A stretch of 64,000 nucleotides of DNA from the NCBI GenBank assembly GCA_009774765.1, contig VSOK01000001.1:62001-126000 (forward strand). Direction: 5' to 3'. Below are positions 51,726 to 60,333 of the stretch, one piece after another (within the stretch, counting starts at the first letter, position 1; each line of letters opens with the position of its first letter). This DNA is from Bacteroidales bacterium. GTDB lineage: Bacteria; Bacteroidota; Bacteroidia; Bacteroidales; UBA932. The translations under genes and the position numbers were made by a program. Below the pieces are notes generated by a model that searched no databases, was not told the origin of the DNA, and saw only the letters and a program-made list of their open reading frames with translations.

Positions 51726-54050
51726 ATGGAAAAGATACTGTATTTTATGATTTTTGCCTTTGCTGTCTTGGGGTGCGGCGTAGGCGGTGCGGAACTGGAT
51801 TTTGAAAAGAAAGGCAACTGCTGGCAGCTTTCTGAAAAACAGTTTGACCGTTATGCGAAAAAAATCGCTTGTTCTTCGGAATATGAAGCCAAGATGCTTT
51901 TGGATAAGGGATATTCCATTGCTGACAGTCTTGCGTCGGTTTATATGGACGGTACCCTGGTAGTCTTTGCCGATGCAATGGAAAAGGCGTTCTTTTCTGT
52001 TGATTCTCCTCTCAGAAATGATGAAATCTATGCCCTTGCACTTAAAAGGGAAAAGGAGTGCAGATCTGTCCTTGCTGTGGATATCAAAAGGATAGGTTGG
52101 AAAGAATCCATACTTGAAAGCAATGCTGAAGGACGCAAGGTCAACGATCTGAAACTCTTCAGCCTGGACAGCGGAGAGACTTCATTGTATGAACTTCTGG
52201 ACCGTCCGACTGTGATTATGGTCTATGGAGAGTCATGCGCTTCTTGTTCAAAGCTCTTCAGAGAGGTCGGCAGGTCCTCATATCTCAACAGGATGTCTTT
52301 AGAAGGCAGGATAAACCTGGTGTCAGTATATGTCGGGGAAGATCCGGATGAGTTCCGGTCGATGTCTGAAAAAATGGTCGGATGGAAAGCTTTCGCTGAT
52401 ATGGAAATGGCCGTGAAATTTGACAATGCCTTTGACGGGCGGCTTGTTCCGTCCCTGTATCTTGTGTCAGAGAACGGGATTGTCAAGGTCAGAGGAAGCG
52501 TTTCAGTGGACCGTATTGAAGAGGAAGTAAAGTCTAATGATAGTAGTGTTATCAATATTTCATTGGAGGATGGCGAATATGTCTGGGGCGGAAGAGTTGC
52601 GGACGGAAAATATATGCCATATACAGACGGATTCAAGACCACGTTCAGTGCCAACAGCGGCAATCAGATAATGCCGCTGTTGATCACGAGCGAGGGACGT
52701 TATGTCTGGTCTGATGCTCCTTTTGATTTCAGAATCGAAAACAACAGGCTTGTCATCTGGAATGCCCAGGGATGGATTGATACGGCTTTTGCCGGAGACA
52801 ATCTCGAGGACGCATTCAGATTCGGTTCATCTTCGTTTTTCCCTTCCGACGGGAAACTGCCTCCGTCAGAGTTTTTTGAATGTCCGCAATATAACACGTG
52901 GATAGAACTTCAGTATAACCAGAATCAGAAAGATGTCCTCGAGTATGCGCGTGGAATCATCCGCAATGGACTTCCTGCCGGAATAATTATGATTGATGAC
53001 ACTTGGATGGAGGATTATGGCAAATGGGTCTTTCATCCGGGGCGTTTTCCTGACCCGAAGGCTATGTCTGATGAACTTCACAGGATGGGCTTCAAACTTA
53101 TGCTTTGGGTATGTCCTTTCGTAAGTATGGACCAGTATCAGATATGGGCTGAAATCAATTCCTTTGACGGATTCCTGAAAAAGGAAGGTGGAGGAGCATA
53201 TCCTGTGGAATGGTGGAACGGAGTGTCTGCTGAACTGGATTTTTCCAATCCGGAAGCTGTGGAATGGTTTGACAGGCAGCTCAGGCATCTTGTGGAAGAA
53301 TACGGTGTCGACGGCTTCAAATTCGATGCAGGTGACTTCAATCTTTATCCTGAGGATGCGGTTTCCTATGGAAATCTCAAGGCTTACCAGTATTGTCAGG
53401 CTTTTGCGGATTATGCAGACAGATATCCTTATAATGAATACCGTGCAAGCTGGCAGGACGGAGGCAAGCCTGTCGTGCAGAGACTCCATGACAAATCCCA
53501 CAATTGGGGTGCTTTGAAAGTCCTTGTCCCTGAAATGCTTGCTGCAAATCTTATGGGGTATTACTTCTCCTGTCCGGATATGATAGGAGGCGGAAGCTTC
53601 GCTTCTTTCCTTCCAGGATGCGAAATTGACCAGGAGCTCATCGTCCGTTCAGCACAGACGCATGCTCTTATGCCTATGATGCAGTTTTCTGCCGCTCCGT
53701 GGAGGATTCTTGACAGGAGACATCTGGATGCGGTCCTTGAAGCCGTGAGAATACGCGGGAAACTTCTTCCTGAAATCAGGGAACTTATATCAAGGGCGGC
53801 TTATGGGGAGCCTGTAGTCACCCCTTTGGAATTCTGTTTTCCTCACTCGGGTTATGCTGAGATTACTGACCAGTTTATGCTTGGAAGGGATGTGATGGTC
53901 GCCCCTATGCTGGAGCCTGGAACTGTCCGTCAGGTTGTTCTTCCTGCCGGGAAATGGCTCGCTGATGACGGTACGGAATATTCCGGGGGACAGACGGTAA
54001 CGATAGAGGTTCCTCTTGAGAGGATACCATATTTCAGAAAAATAAAATAA
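51726..54050 (+). CDS. Thioredoxin-like domain fused to a GH31 glycosidase
   Basis: 774 residues from ATG 51726, a lipoprotein (FAFAVLGC). Residues ~25-140 are unassigned helical sequence. Residues ~150-270 form a thioredoxin-like domain: SLYELLDRPTVIMVYGESCASCSKLF, with a CxxC at Cys171 and Cys174. A linker and N-terminal beta domain precede a GH31 TIM barrel with GIIMIDDTWMEDYGKW and the nucleophile Asp534 in DGFKFDAGD, followed by HDKSHNWG, CPDMIGGGSFAS and MMQFSAAPW. The DGFKFDAG form places it with MYORG-like GH31 enzymes acting on alpha-galactosides or alpha-GalNAc. The frame is continuous across the join. Joining a redox fold to a GH31 enzyme is unusual. Confidence 0.85.
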   Translation: MEKILYFMIFAFAVLGCGVGGAELDFEKKGNCWQLSEKQFDRYAKKIACSSEYEAKMLLDKGYSIADSLASVYMDGTLVVFADAMEKAFFSVDSPLRNDEIYALALKREKECRSVLAVDIKRIGWKESILESNAEGRKVNDLKLFSLDSGETSLYELLDRPTVIMVYGESCASCSKLFREVGRSSYLNRMSLEGRINLVSVYVGEDPDEFRSMSEKMVGWKAFADMEMAVKFDNAFDGRLVPSLYLVSENGIVKVRGSVSVDRIEEEVKSNDSSVINISLEDGEYVWGGRVADGKYMPYTDGFKTTFSANSGNQIMPLLITSEGRYVWSDAPFDFRIENNRLVIWNAQGWIDTAFAGDNLEDAFRFGSSSFFPSDGKLPPSEFFECPQYNTWIELQYNQNQKDVLEYARGIIRNGLPAGIIMIDDTWMEDYGKWVFHPGRFPDPKAMSDELHRMGFKLMLWVCPFVSMDQYQIWAEINSFDGFLKKEGGGAYPVEWWNGVSAELDFSNPEAVEWFDRQLRHLVEEYGVDGFKFDAGDFNLYPEDAVSYGNLKAYQYCQAFADYADRYPYNEYRASWQDGGKPVVQRLHDKSHNWGALKVLVPEMLAANLMGYYFSCPDMIGGGSFASFLPGCEIDQELIVRSAQTHALMPMMQFSAAPWRILDRRHLDAVLEAVRIRGKLLPEIRELISRAAYGEPVVTPLEFCFPHSGYAEITDQFMLGRDVMVAPMLEPGTVRQVVLPAGKWLADDGTEYSGGQTVTIEVPLERIPYFRKIK

Positions 54051-54060
54051 AGACAGTATT

Positions 54061-55536
54061 ATGAAAAAAATATGTTGCCTGTTTGCAGCGGCTTTATGCT
54101 GTCTTGCCTGCGAGAAATATCCTTCGGGATCGGACTGTGACAATACTGAGCTTTCATTTGATCCGGTCAAAGGGTGGCCTCTTCAGGAATTTGACGGTGA
54201 AGTTGAACATTTTTCCGCTCCCGAACCTCCGTTTGAATATACTGTTACATACGAATATGACAAATCCGGTTTCTGCAATCCGGAAAGGGGATCATATCAT
54301 CCTCTTGAATATCATTTCCGTGGCGGTATACCCGAACCTTACAGTCTGGAGAGACTGTCTTCTGCGAGAAACGGGAATTGTACTCTGCACTATCTTGGAG
54401 TCTATCTGTGTGACTATCTTGAAAGCGATATTCCTCAGGAGGCTCTGGATGTCCTAAGGACACATTTTGAAAGGGAGCGTGAGGCAGGTACGAAAGTCGT
54501 TCTGCGTCACGCCTATTCCTGGGACAACAAATGGCCTGTCCAGGAGCCTGAGCTGAAATGGATTCTCCGTCATATAGAACAGCTCGGTCCTGTATGGAGG
54601 GAATATGAGGATGTGATATATGTCGTGCAGGCCGGATTCTTCGGGTGTTATGGTGAATGGCACACGACAACTCATATAAATACGAGCGAGGAGCGTGCCG
54701 CAATAGTGAAATCCATCCTTGACAACCTGCCTGAAAGCAGGCAGGTTGCCGTGCGCACTCCGGCCCATAAAAGGAAGATTCTCCAGGATATCTACGGAAG
54801 GACATTTACTCTTGCTGACTCCGTAACGGCTGAGACAGCATTTGACGGCTCCTACAAATCGCGGATTGCCGGCCACAGTGACTGTATTTTCGCCAACAGC
54901 AGTGACGGAGGAAGCTTTCAGAGCCCTATGGACTTGAAACTGTGGAGACGGGAGGGGGCCTATACGTCTTTGGGAGGAGAATCCTGTTTTGTAGGTGACT
55001 ACTCCTATTGCGGATGCTCATATTCCAACAAGCATCTGCGAAAGCTCCAGTGGTCGTATCTGAGCAATCACTATGCTATTGTTGACCATTGGCGGACAAA
55101 CGGATGCAACGATGATCTTGAAAGGAGGGTCGGATACAGGCTTGTATTCAACGGTGCGTCATTCTATGGACGTTTTTCTTCCGGAGAGGATTTTCTGATG
55201 AAGCTGTGCCTTACCAATTATGGATTTGCGTCATTGATAAATGAACGCAGGATAGAACTGATTTTAGTCAACGACAATGATCCTTCAGAAAAATATGTAT
55301 ATATCTCCCGGAAGGATCCGCGTGACTGGAAAGGCTGCCATCATTATGAATACGATGAGAAGCTGGTGCTTCCAGCCTCTCTGAAGTCGGGTCAGCAATA
55401 CACTCTGTATATGAATCTTCCTGACATCTCCCCTGAACTTCACGACGACTGCAACTACAGCGTAAGAATAGCAAGCAGAGGTGTCTGGGATGAGGATACG
55501 GGATATAACCGGATAGCTGCGTTTATAGCGGAATAG
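54061..55536 (+). CDS. DUF4874/DUF4832 lipoprotein, copy 1
   Basis: A 491-residue lipoprotein (CCLFAAALCCLAC). After a short linker, residues ~60-290 match DUF4874 (NPERGSYHPLEYHF, REAGTKVVLRHAYSW, LKWILRHIEQLGPVWREYEDVIYVVQAGFFGCYGEWH, VRTPAHKRKIL), a TIM-barrel-like domain with acidic residues placed as in glycoside hydrolases. Residues ~300-490 match DUF4832, a beta-domain. Function is not established; a surface hydrolase or glycan-binding role in the locus is inferred. It is about three-quarters identical by eye to the next gene, and the two abut in tandem. Confidence 0.8.
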   Translation: MKKICCLFAAALCCLACEKYPSGSDCDNTELSFDPVKGWPLQEFDGEVEHFSAPEPPFEYTVTYEYDKSGFCNPERGSYHPLEYHFRGGIPEPYSLERLSSARNGNCTLHYLGVYLCDYLESDIPQEALDVLRTHFEREREAGTKVVLRHAYSWDNKWPVQEPELKWILRHIEQLGPVWREYEDVIYVVQAGFFGCYGEWHTTTHINTSEERAAIVKSILDNLPESRQVAVRTPAHKRKILQDIYGRTFTLADSVTAETAFDGSYKSRIAGHSDCIFANSSDGGSFQSPMDLKLWRREGAYTSLGGESCFVGDYSYCGCSYSNKHLRKLQWSYLSNHYAIVDHWRTNGCNDDLERRVGYRLVFNGASFYGRFSSGEDFLMKLCLTNYGFASLINERRIELILVNDNDPSEKYVYISRKDPRDWKGCHHYEYDEKLVLPASLKSGQQYTLYMNLPDISPELHDDCNYSVRIASRGVWDEDTGYNRIAAFIAE

Positions 55537-55555
55537 AAATTAAATGTCAACTGAA

Positions 55556-57043
55556 ATGAAAAAGATATATATGCTTATGGCAATGGCGCTGCTGTGCTTT
55601 GCCTGCGAGAAAACCCCTGCAGATCAGGGGAATGATGATAATGTAATACCTGAACCTGAATTTGACCCTGTAGCAGGTTGGGCTATGCCCGAGTTTGACG
55701 GGGATGTTGAGAGTTTCGCGGCTCCTGAGCCTCCGTTTGAATATTCCGTGGAATATGAATACGACGACACCGCGTTTCCTAATCCGGAGCGTGGTTCATA
55801 CAGCCCGATGGAATACCATTTCCGTGGCGGAACGATTCCGGAGCCTTACAGTCTGGAATATCTTTCCATAGCGAGAAAAGGAAACTGTACGCTTCATTAT
55901 CTTGGGGTATATCTGTGCGACTATCTTGAAAGCGATATTCCTCAGGAGGCGCTTGATGTGCTCAGAGTCCATTTTGAGCGCGAGCGTGAAGCCGGAATGA
56001 AAGTTGTCCTCCGCCATGCGTACTCCTGGGATATGAGCTGGCCTGTCCAGGAGCCTGAATTGAAATGGATTCTCAGGCATATAGAGCAGCTCGGTCCCGT
56101 GTGGAGAGAATATGCGGATGTCATCTATGTAGTGCAGGCAGGGTTTTTCGGTGCCTGGGGAGAATGGCATACCACGACTCATATAACCACGCCGCAGCAG
56201 AGCGCGGAGATTGTAAAGGCTATTCTGGACAATCTGCCTGAAAGCAGGATGGTGGCATTGCGCACACCGGCACATAAGAGAAAAGTCCTTGAAAACATCT
56301 ACGGCAGAAAATTCACCAATGCGGATTCGATAACTGTCTCAACAGCCTTTGACGGCTCGTACAATTCCCGTCTTGCCGGTCACAGCGACTGTATTTTCGC
56401 CAACAGCACTGACGGAGGCACTTTCCAGAGCCTTAATGACAGAAAACTCTGGAGAGGGGAAGGCAATTATGTCTCCCTGGGAGGAGAGTCCTGCTTTATG
56501 GGGGATAATTCCTATTGCGGTTGTAAATATTCCAATGAACATCTGAGGAAACTTCACTGGTCATATCTGAGCAATCACCCCAAGATTGTGGAATCCTGGA
56601 AAACAGGAAAATGCAATGATGATCTTGACAGCAGGATCGGATACCGGCTTGTGTTCAACGGGGCTGCATTTACCGGCAGGTTCGCTTCAGGTGAAGAGCT
56701 GCTGATGAAGCTCTGTCTCACCAACTATGGCTTCGCGTCGTTCATCAATGAGCGCAAAATCGAGCTGATACTTATGAACGACGACGATTCTTCTGAAAAA
56801 TATGTGTTTGTCTCAGAAAAGGATCCGCGCGACTGGAAAGGTTGTCATCACTATGAATATGATGAGAAGATTATCCTTCCTTCCTCTTTGAAATCAGGAG
56901 AGCGTTATACATTGTATATGAATCTTCCTGACATTTCCGAGAATCTTCATGACGACCCTGCCTACAGCGTCCGTATCGCCTCGAAGGGCGTATGGGATGA
57001 GGGCACAGGCTACAACCGCATTGCTGGTTTCGTCGCGGAATAG
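55556..57043 (+). CDS. DUF4874/DUF4832 lipoprotein, copy 2
   Basis: 495 residues from ATG 55556, which begins the lipoprotein signal MKKIYMLMAMALLCFAC; an in-frame ATG at 55544 adds three residues. Domain order is that of copy 1: DUF4874 then DUF4832, with NPERGSYSPMEYHF, LRHAYSWDMSWPVQEPELKW, QAGFFGAWGEWHTTTH and the C-terminal LYMNLPDIS and DEGTGYNRIAGFVAE. Differences are concentrated at the N-terminal linker and a few loops, such as GAWGEW against GCYGEW. The tandem arrangement indicates duplication, with both copies intact. Confidence 0.8.
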   Translation: MKKIYMLMAMALLCFACEKTPADQGNDDNVIPEPEFDPVAGWAMPEFDGDVESFAAPEPPFEYSVEYEYDDTAFPNPERGSYSPMEYHFRGGTIPEPYSLEYLSIARKGNCTLHYLGVYLCDYLESDIPQEALDVLRVHFEREREAGMKVVLRHAYSWDMSWPVQEPELKWILRHIEQLGPVWREYADVIYVVQAGFFGAWGEWHTTTHITTPQQSAEIVKAILDNLPESRMVALRTPAHKRKVLENIYGRKFTNADSITVSTAFDGSYNSRLAGHSDCIFANSTDGGTFQSLNDRKLWRGEGNYVSLGGESCFMGDNSYCGCKYSNEHLRKLHWSYLSNHPKIVESWKTGKCNDDLDSRIGYRLVFNGAAFTGRFASGEELLMKLCLTNYGFASFINERKIELILMNDDDSSEKYVFVSEKDPRDWKGCHHYEYDEKIILPSSLKSGERYTLYMNLPDISENLHDDPAYSVRIASKGVWDEGTGYNRIAGFVAE

Positions 57044-57073
57044 TATTGTGACATAATCGTTAATGCTGAAGAT

Positions 57074-60000
57074 ATGCAAAGAATTCAAAGAATTTCCGCT
57101 TGTTGCATTTTGACTCTCATATATATAGTCTCTTTTGCTCAGGTAAGGACCGTCAGGGGTAAAGTCCTTGACTCCGGCGGTCAGTCTCTTGCCGGTATAA
57201 CCGTGTTGGCCGGAAGTTCAAACGGTGTCATGACAGACGGTAACGGGGAATTTTCCTTAGATGTTCCTGACGGGATATCAGAGCTTGAATTCATCTGCCT
57301 GGGTTACTCTACAGTCAGAGTGAAGGTGGATGAAAACCGCGATGACATCATTGTCTATATGACGGAAGACGCAATGAGTCTGGAAGAGACGGTTGTTATC
57401 GGCTATGGAGTTCAGAAAAAGGTAAACCTTACAGGTGCGATATCCTCTGTCTCTTCCAAAGAGATAAGCAACAGGACATCAGCGTCTCTTACCCATATTC
57501 TCCAGGGGACTGTCCCGGGAATGTATGTGTCGACCGCAAGCGGTTCTCCTGCAGATGTCGCGGAAATCAATATCCGAGGCTACAACTCGATAAATGGAGG
57601 AACTCCGCTTGTCCTCATTGACGGGGTGGAGGGGGATATGGCCAAAGTCAATCCCCAGGATGTAGAGTCGGTCTCCGTGCTCAAAGACGCTTCGTCTTCT
57701 GCCATTTATGGTGCGCGTGCTTCTTTCGGAGTCGTGCTTATAACCACGAAGAAAGGAAAAGACACCAAAGGGCGTCCGGTCGTGAGATATAGCGGCAATG
57801 CCGGAATATCCACTCCTACCACACGCACCGATTATGAGTCGCGGGGTTATGACTCTGTGTATATAAATGACCTTTTCACATTCAATACGGATGGTGTAAA
57901 CTACACACGTTATACGGAGGAGGATATGCACCAGCTTTACATCCGGCGCAACGACAGGACGGAACATCCTGACCGTCCGTGGGTCGTACAGGAAAACCGC
58001 AACGGCAGGATGAGCTATATCTATTACTGCAATACCGACTGGTACAGATCACTCTATACTACGGTCAATCCTTTTACTCAGCATAATGTTTCCATATCCG
58101 GAGGAACCGACAGATTCAAATATTATTTCTCAGGTGGATATGAACATAAGGAGGGGACTTTCAAGGTCCGTCCCGACAACTACAACAAGTATAATCTCAG
58201 GAGCAGGCTTGACTTCAAGATCAACAGATACGTTACCATAAGCGATAATCTGAGTTTTTATACTTCTGACTATGATTATCCTGGAAACTCTAACGAGAAT
58301 TATACATTTATGTATTCCCAGGTGCACGGTCTTGCCAGTATGCCATTGAAAAACCCCGACGGGACCAATGTTTACAAGACCGTTCTGACTGACAGCAACG
58401 TAACGAACGGATGTCATATAGAACTTGGGGATGACAGGAAGTTGAATAAAAAGGCCAAGTACAATTTCTCAAATACGGCTGAAATCGCGGTGCATCCTTT
58501 GGAGGGCTTCGATATAAGGGCCAATTTCACATATACATACGATTCTGACCGGGCTACCCACCGCTGGGTCCCTTGTGAGTACAGTATGTATCCCGGGGAA
58601 ATCCTTGAGGAGAAGGTAGGGCGTTTCCAGAATATGCTTGAAGACAGGTTCGGCTACACTAAATATATGGCATTCAATGTCTATGCTTCTTATGAAAAGA
58701 CTTTCGGGGATGCCCATCATTTCAGCGCTACAGCCGGCTACAACTATGAGACGCAGTATTTCAGGGAAGTCCGGACAAGCGGCAACAACCTTTCCTCATA
58801 TTATCTCAGCGAGTATAATCTGGTGCAGCCGGACGCATCGGGAAACAAGGTTTTCAATGTTGACGGCAGTCAGACAGAATATGCTCTTGCAGGTGTTTTT
58901 GCACGTGTCAACTATGATTACAAAGGGAAATATCTTGTTGAAGTCAGCGGACGTTGCGACGGAAGTTCAAGGTTTGCCAAAAGCAGCAGGTGGGGATTTT
59001 TCCCTTCCGCTTCGGTCGGATGGAAACTTTCCGAGGAAAAGTTTTTCGCACCGGCAAAAAAGGTTATGGACCTTGCAAAGATACGTTTTTCATACGGTGT
59101 ACTCGGAAATCAGCAGGTGGATGATTATGCTTATATACGTTCGGTAACCACGTCCCAGATCAGTTATCTTTTTGAAAGCGATACCAACAGGCCCAACGGC
59201 TCGACGGTGGGTGCGTACAGTGCCGACGGGCTTACCTGGGAAACTACCAGCCATTACAATCTCGGGCTTGACCTCGGATTTTTCGGCAGCAGGCTCGGTT
59301 TCAGCGGAGACGCCTATATCAGGGACACGAAAGGTATGATCACATCGGGAGAAGTAGTCCCGTCGGTGTACGGAGCTTCCGCGCCTCAGGCCAATGCTGC
59401 CAATCTCCGTTCCCAGGGCATAGAGCTTACCCTTTCCTGGAAGGATACATTTATGCTTGCAGGAAAGCCTTTCACGTATGGAATCAGTGTAAACTATAGC
59501 GACTATATAACCAAACTGACGAAATACAATAATCCGGCAAGGGTTATGGGCAGCTATTATGAAGGGATGGTATTCGGAGAGATATGGGGTTTCGAGACAG
59601 ACGGCCTTTTCGCATCGGATGCCGAAGCAGCGGAATATACAAAAAAGGTCGACCAGTCATTTCTTCAGACCAAGCTTACGGGAGGATGGAAAGGAGGTGA
59701 CCTTAAAATAGTCGACCGTGACGGTGACGGGATAATCAGCCGCGGCGCATATACGGTAGACAATCCCGGAGACCTCAAGATAATAGGAAATGACAAACCA
59801 CGTTTCCAGTATGGAATAAATCTCAATGCCTCCTGGCTCGGGTTTGACCTGTCTCTTTTTTTCCAGGGTATCGGACGTATCAACTGGTATCCTCCGGCAG
59901 ACAATCAGGCCTTCTGGATCGCATACAATCGTCCGCAGGCGACATATATCCCTAAAAACTATATGGATAACGTCTGGTCGGAAGACAATGTGGGAGCATA

Positions 60001-60319
60001 TTTCCCGCGTCCGCGGGGACATCTGGCAAATACGGGCAACACTTATCTTACCCTTAAGAATGACCGTTACCTGCAGAACCTCGCATATTGCCGTCTCAAG
60101 AATCTGACATTCGGATATACCCTTCCGTACAGAGTGCTTGAAAAGACCTTCATAAGCCAGATACGTCTGTATTTCACAGGTGAGAATCTGTTCTATCTCT
60201 CTCCGTTGACAAAAGTTTCAAGGTATATGGATCCTGAGGCAATGGTAAAGCAGAACACATTCGGATATTATTATCCTTATCAGAAGTCGTTTGTAGCCGG
60301 TATTGACATTACGTTCTAA
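57074..60319 (+). CDS. SusC-type TonB-dependent outer-membrane transporter (second pair)
   Basis: A 1081-residue SusC/RagA protein. The signal peptide ends near ILTLIYIVSFAQ, a CarboxypepD-regulatory-like domain follows (DSGGQSLAGITVLAG, DGNGEFSLDV), then the plug (LQGTVPGMYVSTASGSPADVAEINIRGYNSINGGTPLVLIDGVEG, VLKDASSSAIYGARASFGVVLITTKKGK) and a barrel ending KSFVAGIDITF. It is clearly distinct in sequence from the first SusC (46204), so it probably admits a different oligosaccharide. Its SusD partner starts 14 bp downstream. Confidence 0.95.
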   Translation: MQRIQRISACCILTLIYIVSFAQVRTVRGKVLDSGGQSLAGITVLAGSSNGVMTDGNGEFSLDVPDGISELEFICLGYSTVRVKVDENRDDIIVYMTEDAMSLEETVVIGYGVQKKVNLTGAISSVSSKEISNRTSASLTHILQGTVPGMYVSTASGSPADVAEINIRGYNSINGGTPLVLIDGVEGDMAKVNPQDVESVSVLKDASSSAIYGARASFGVVLITTKKGKDTKGRPVVRYSGNAGISTPTTRTDYESRGYDSVYINDLFTFNTDGVNYTRYTEEDMHQLYIRRNDRTEHPDRPWVVQENRNGRMSYIYYCNTDWYRSLYTTVNPFTQHNVSISGGTDRFKYYFSGGYEHKEGTFKVRPDNYNKYNLRSRLDFKINRYVTISDNLSFYTSDYDYPGNSNENYTFMYSQVHGLASMPLKNPDGTNVYKTVLTDSNVTNGCHIELGDDRKLNKKAKYNFSNTAEIAVHPLEGFDIRANFTYTYDSDRATHRWVPCEYSMYPGEILEEKVGRFQNMLEDRFGYTKYMAFNVYASYEKTFGDAHHFSATAGYNYETQYFREVRTSGNNLSSYYLSEYNLVQPDASGNKVFNVDGSQTEYALAGVFARVNYDYKGKYLVEVSGRCDGSSRFAKSSRWGFFPSASVGWKLSEEKFFAPAKKVMDLAKIRFSYGVLGNQQVDDYAYIRSVTTSQISYLFESDTNRPNGSTVGAYSADGLTWETTSHYNLGLDLGFFGSRLGFSGDAYIRDTKGMITSGEVVPSVYGASAPQANAANLRSQGIELTLSWKDTFMLAGKPFTYGISVNYSDYITKLTKYNNPARVMGSYYEGMVFGEIWGFETDGLFASDAEAAEYTKKVDQSFLQTKLTGGWKGGDLKIVDRDGDGIISRGAYTVDNPGDLKIIGNDKPRFQYGINLNASWLGFDLSLFFQGIGRINWYPPADNQAFWIAYNRPQATYIPKNYMDNVWSEDNVGAYFPRPRGHLANTGNTYLTLKNDRYLQNLAYCRLKNLTFGYTLPYRVLEKTFISQIRLYFTGENLFYLSPLTKVSRYMDPEAMVKQNTFGYYYPYQKSFVAGIDITF

Positions 60320-60333
60320 AAGGAGAATCTTGT

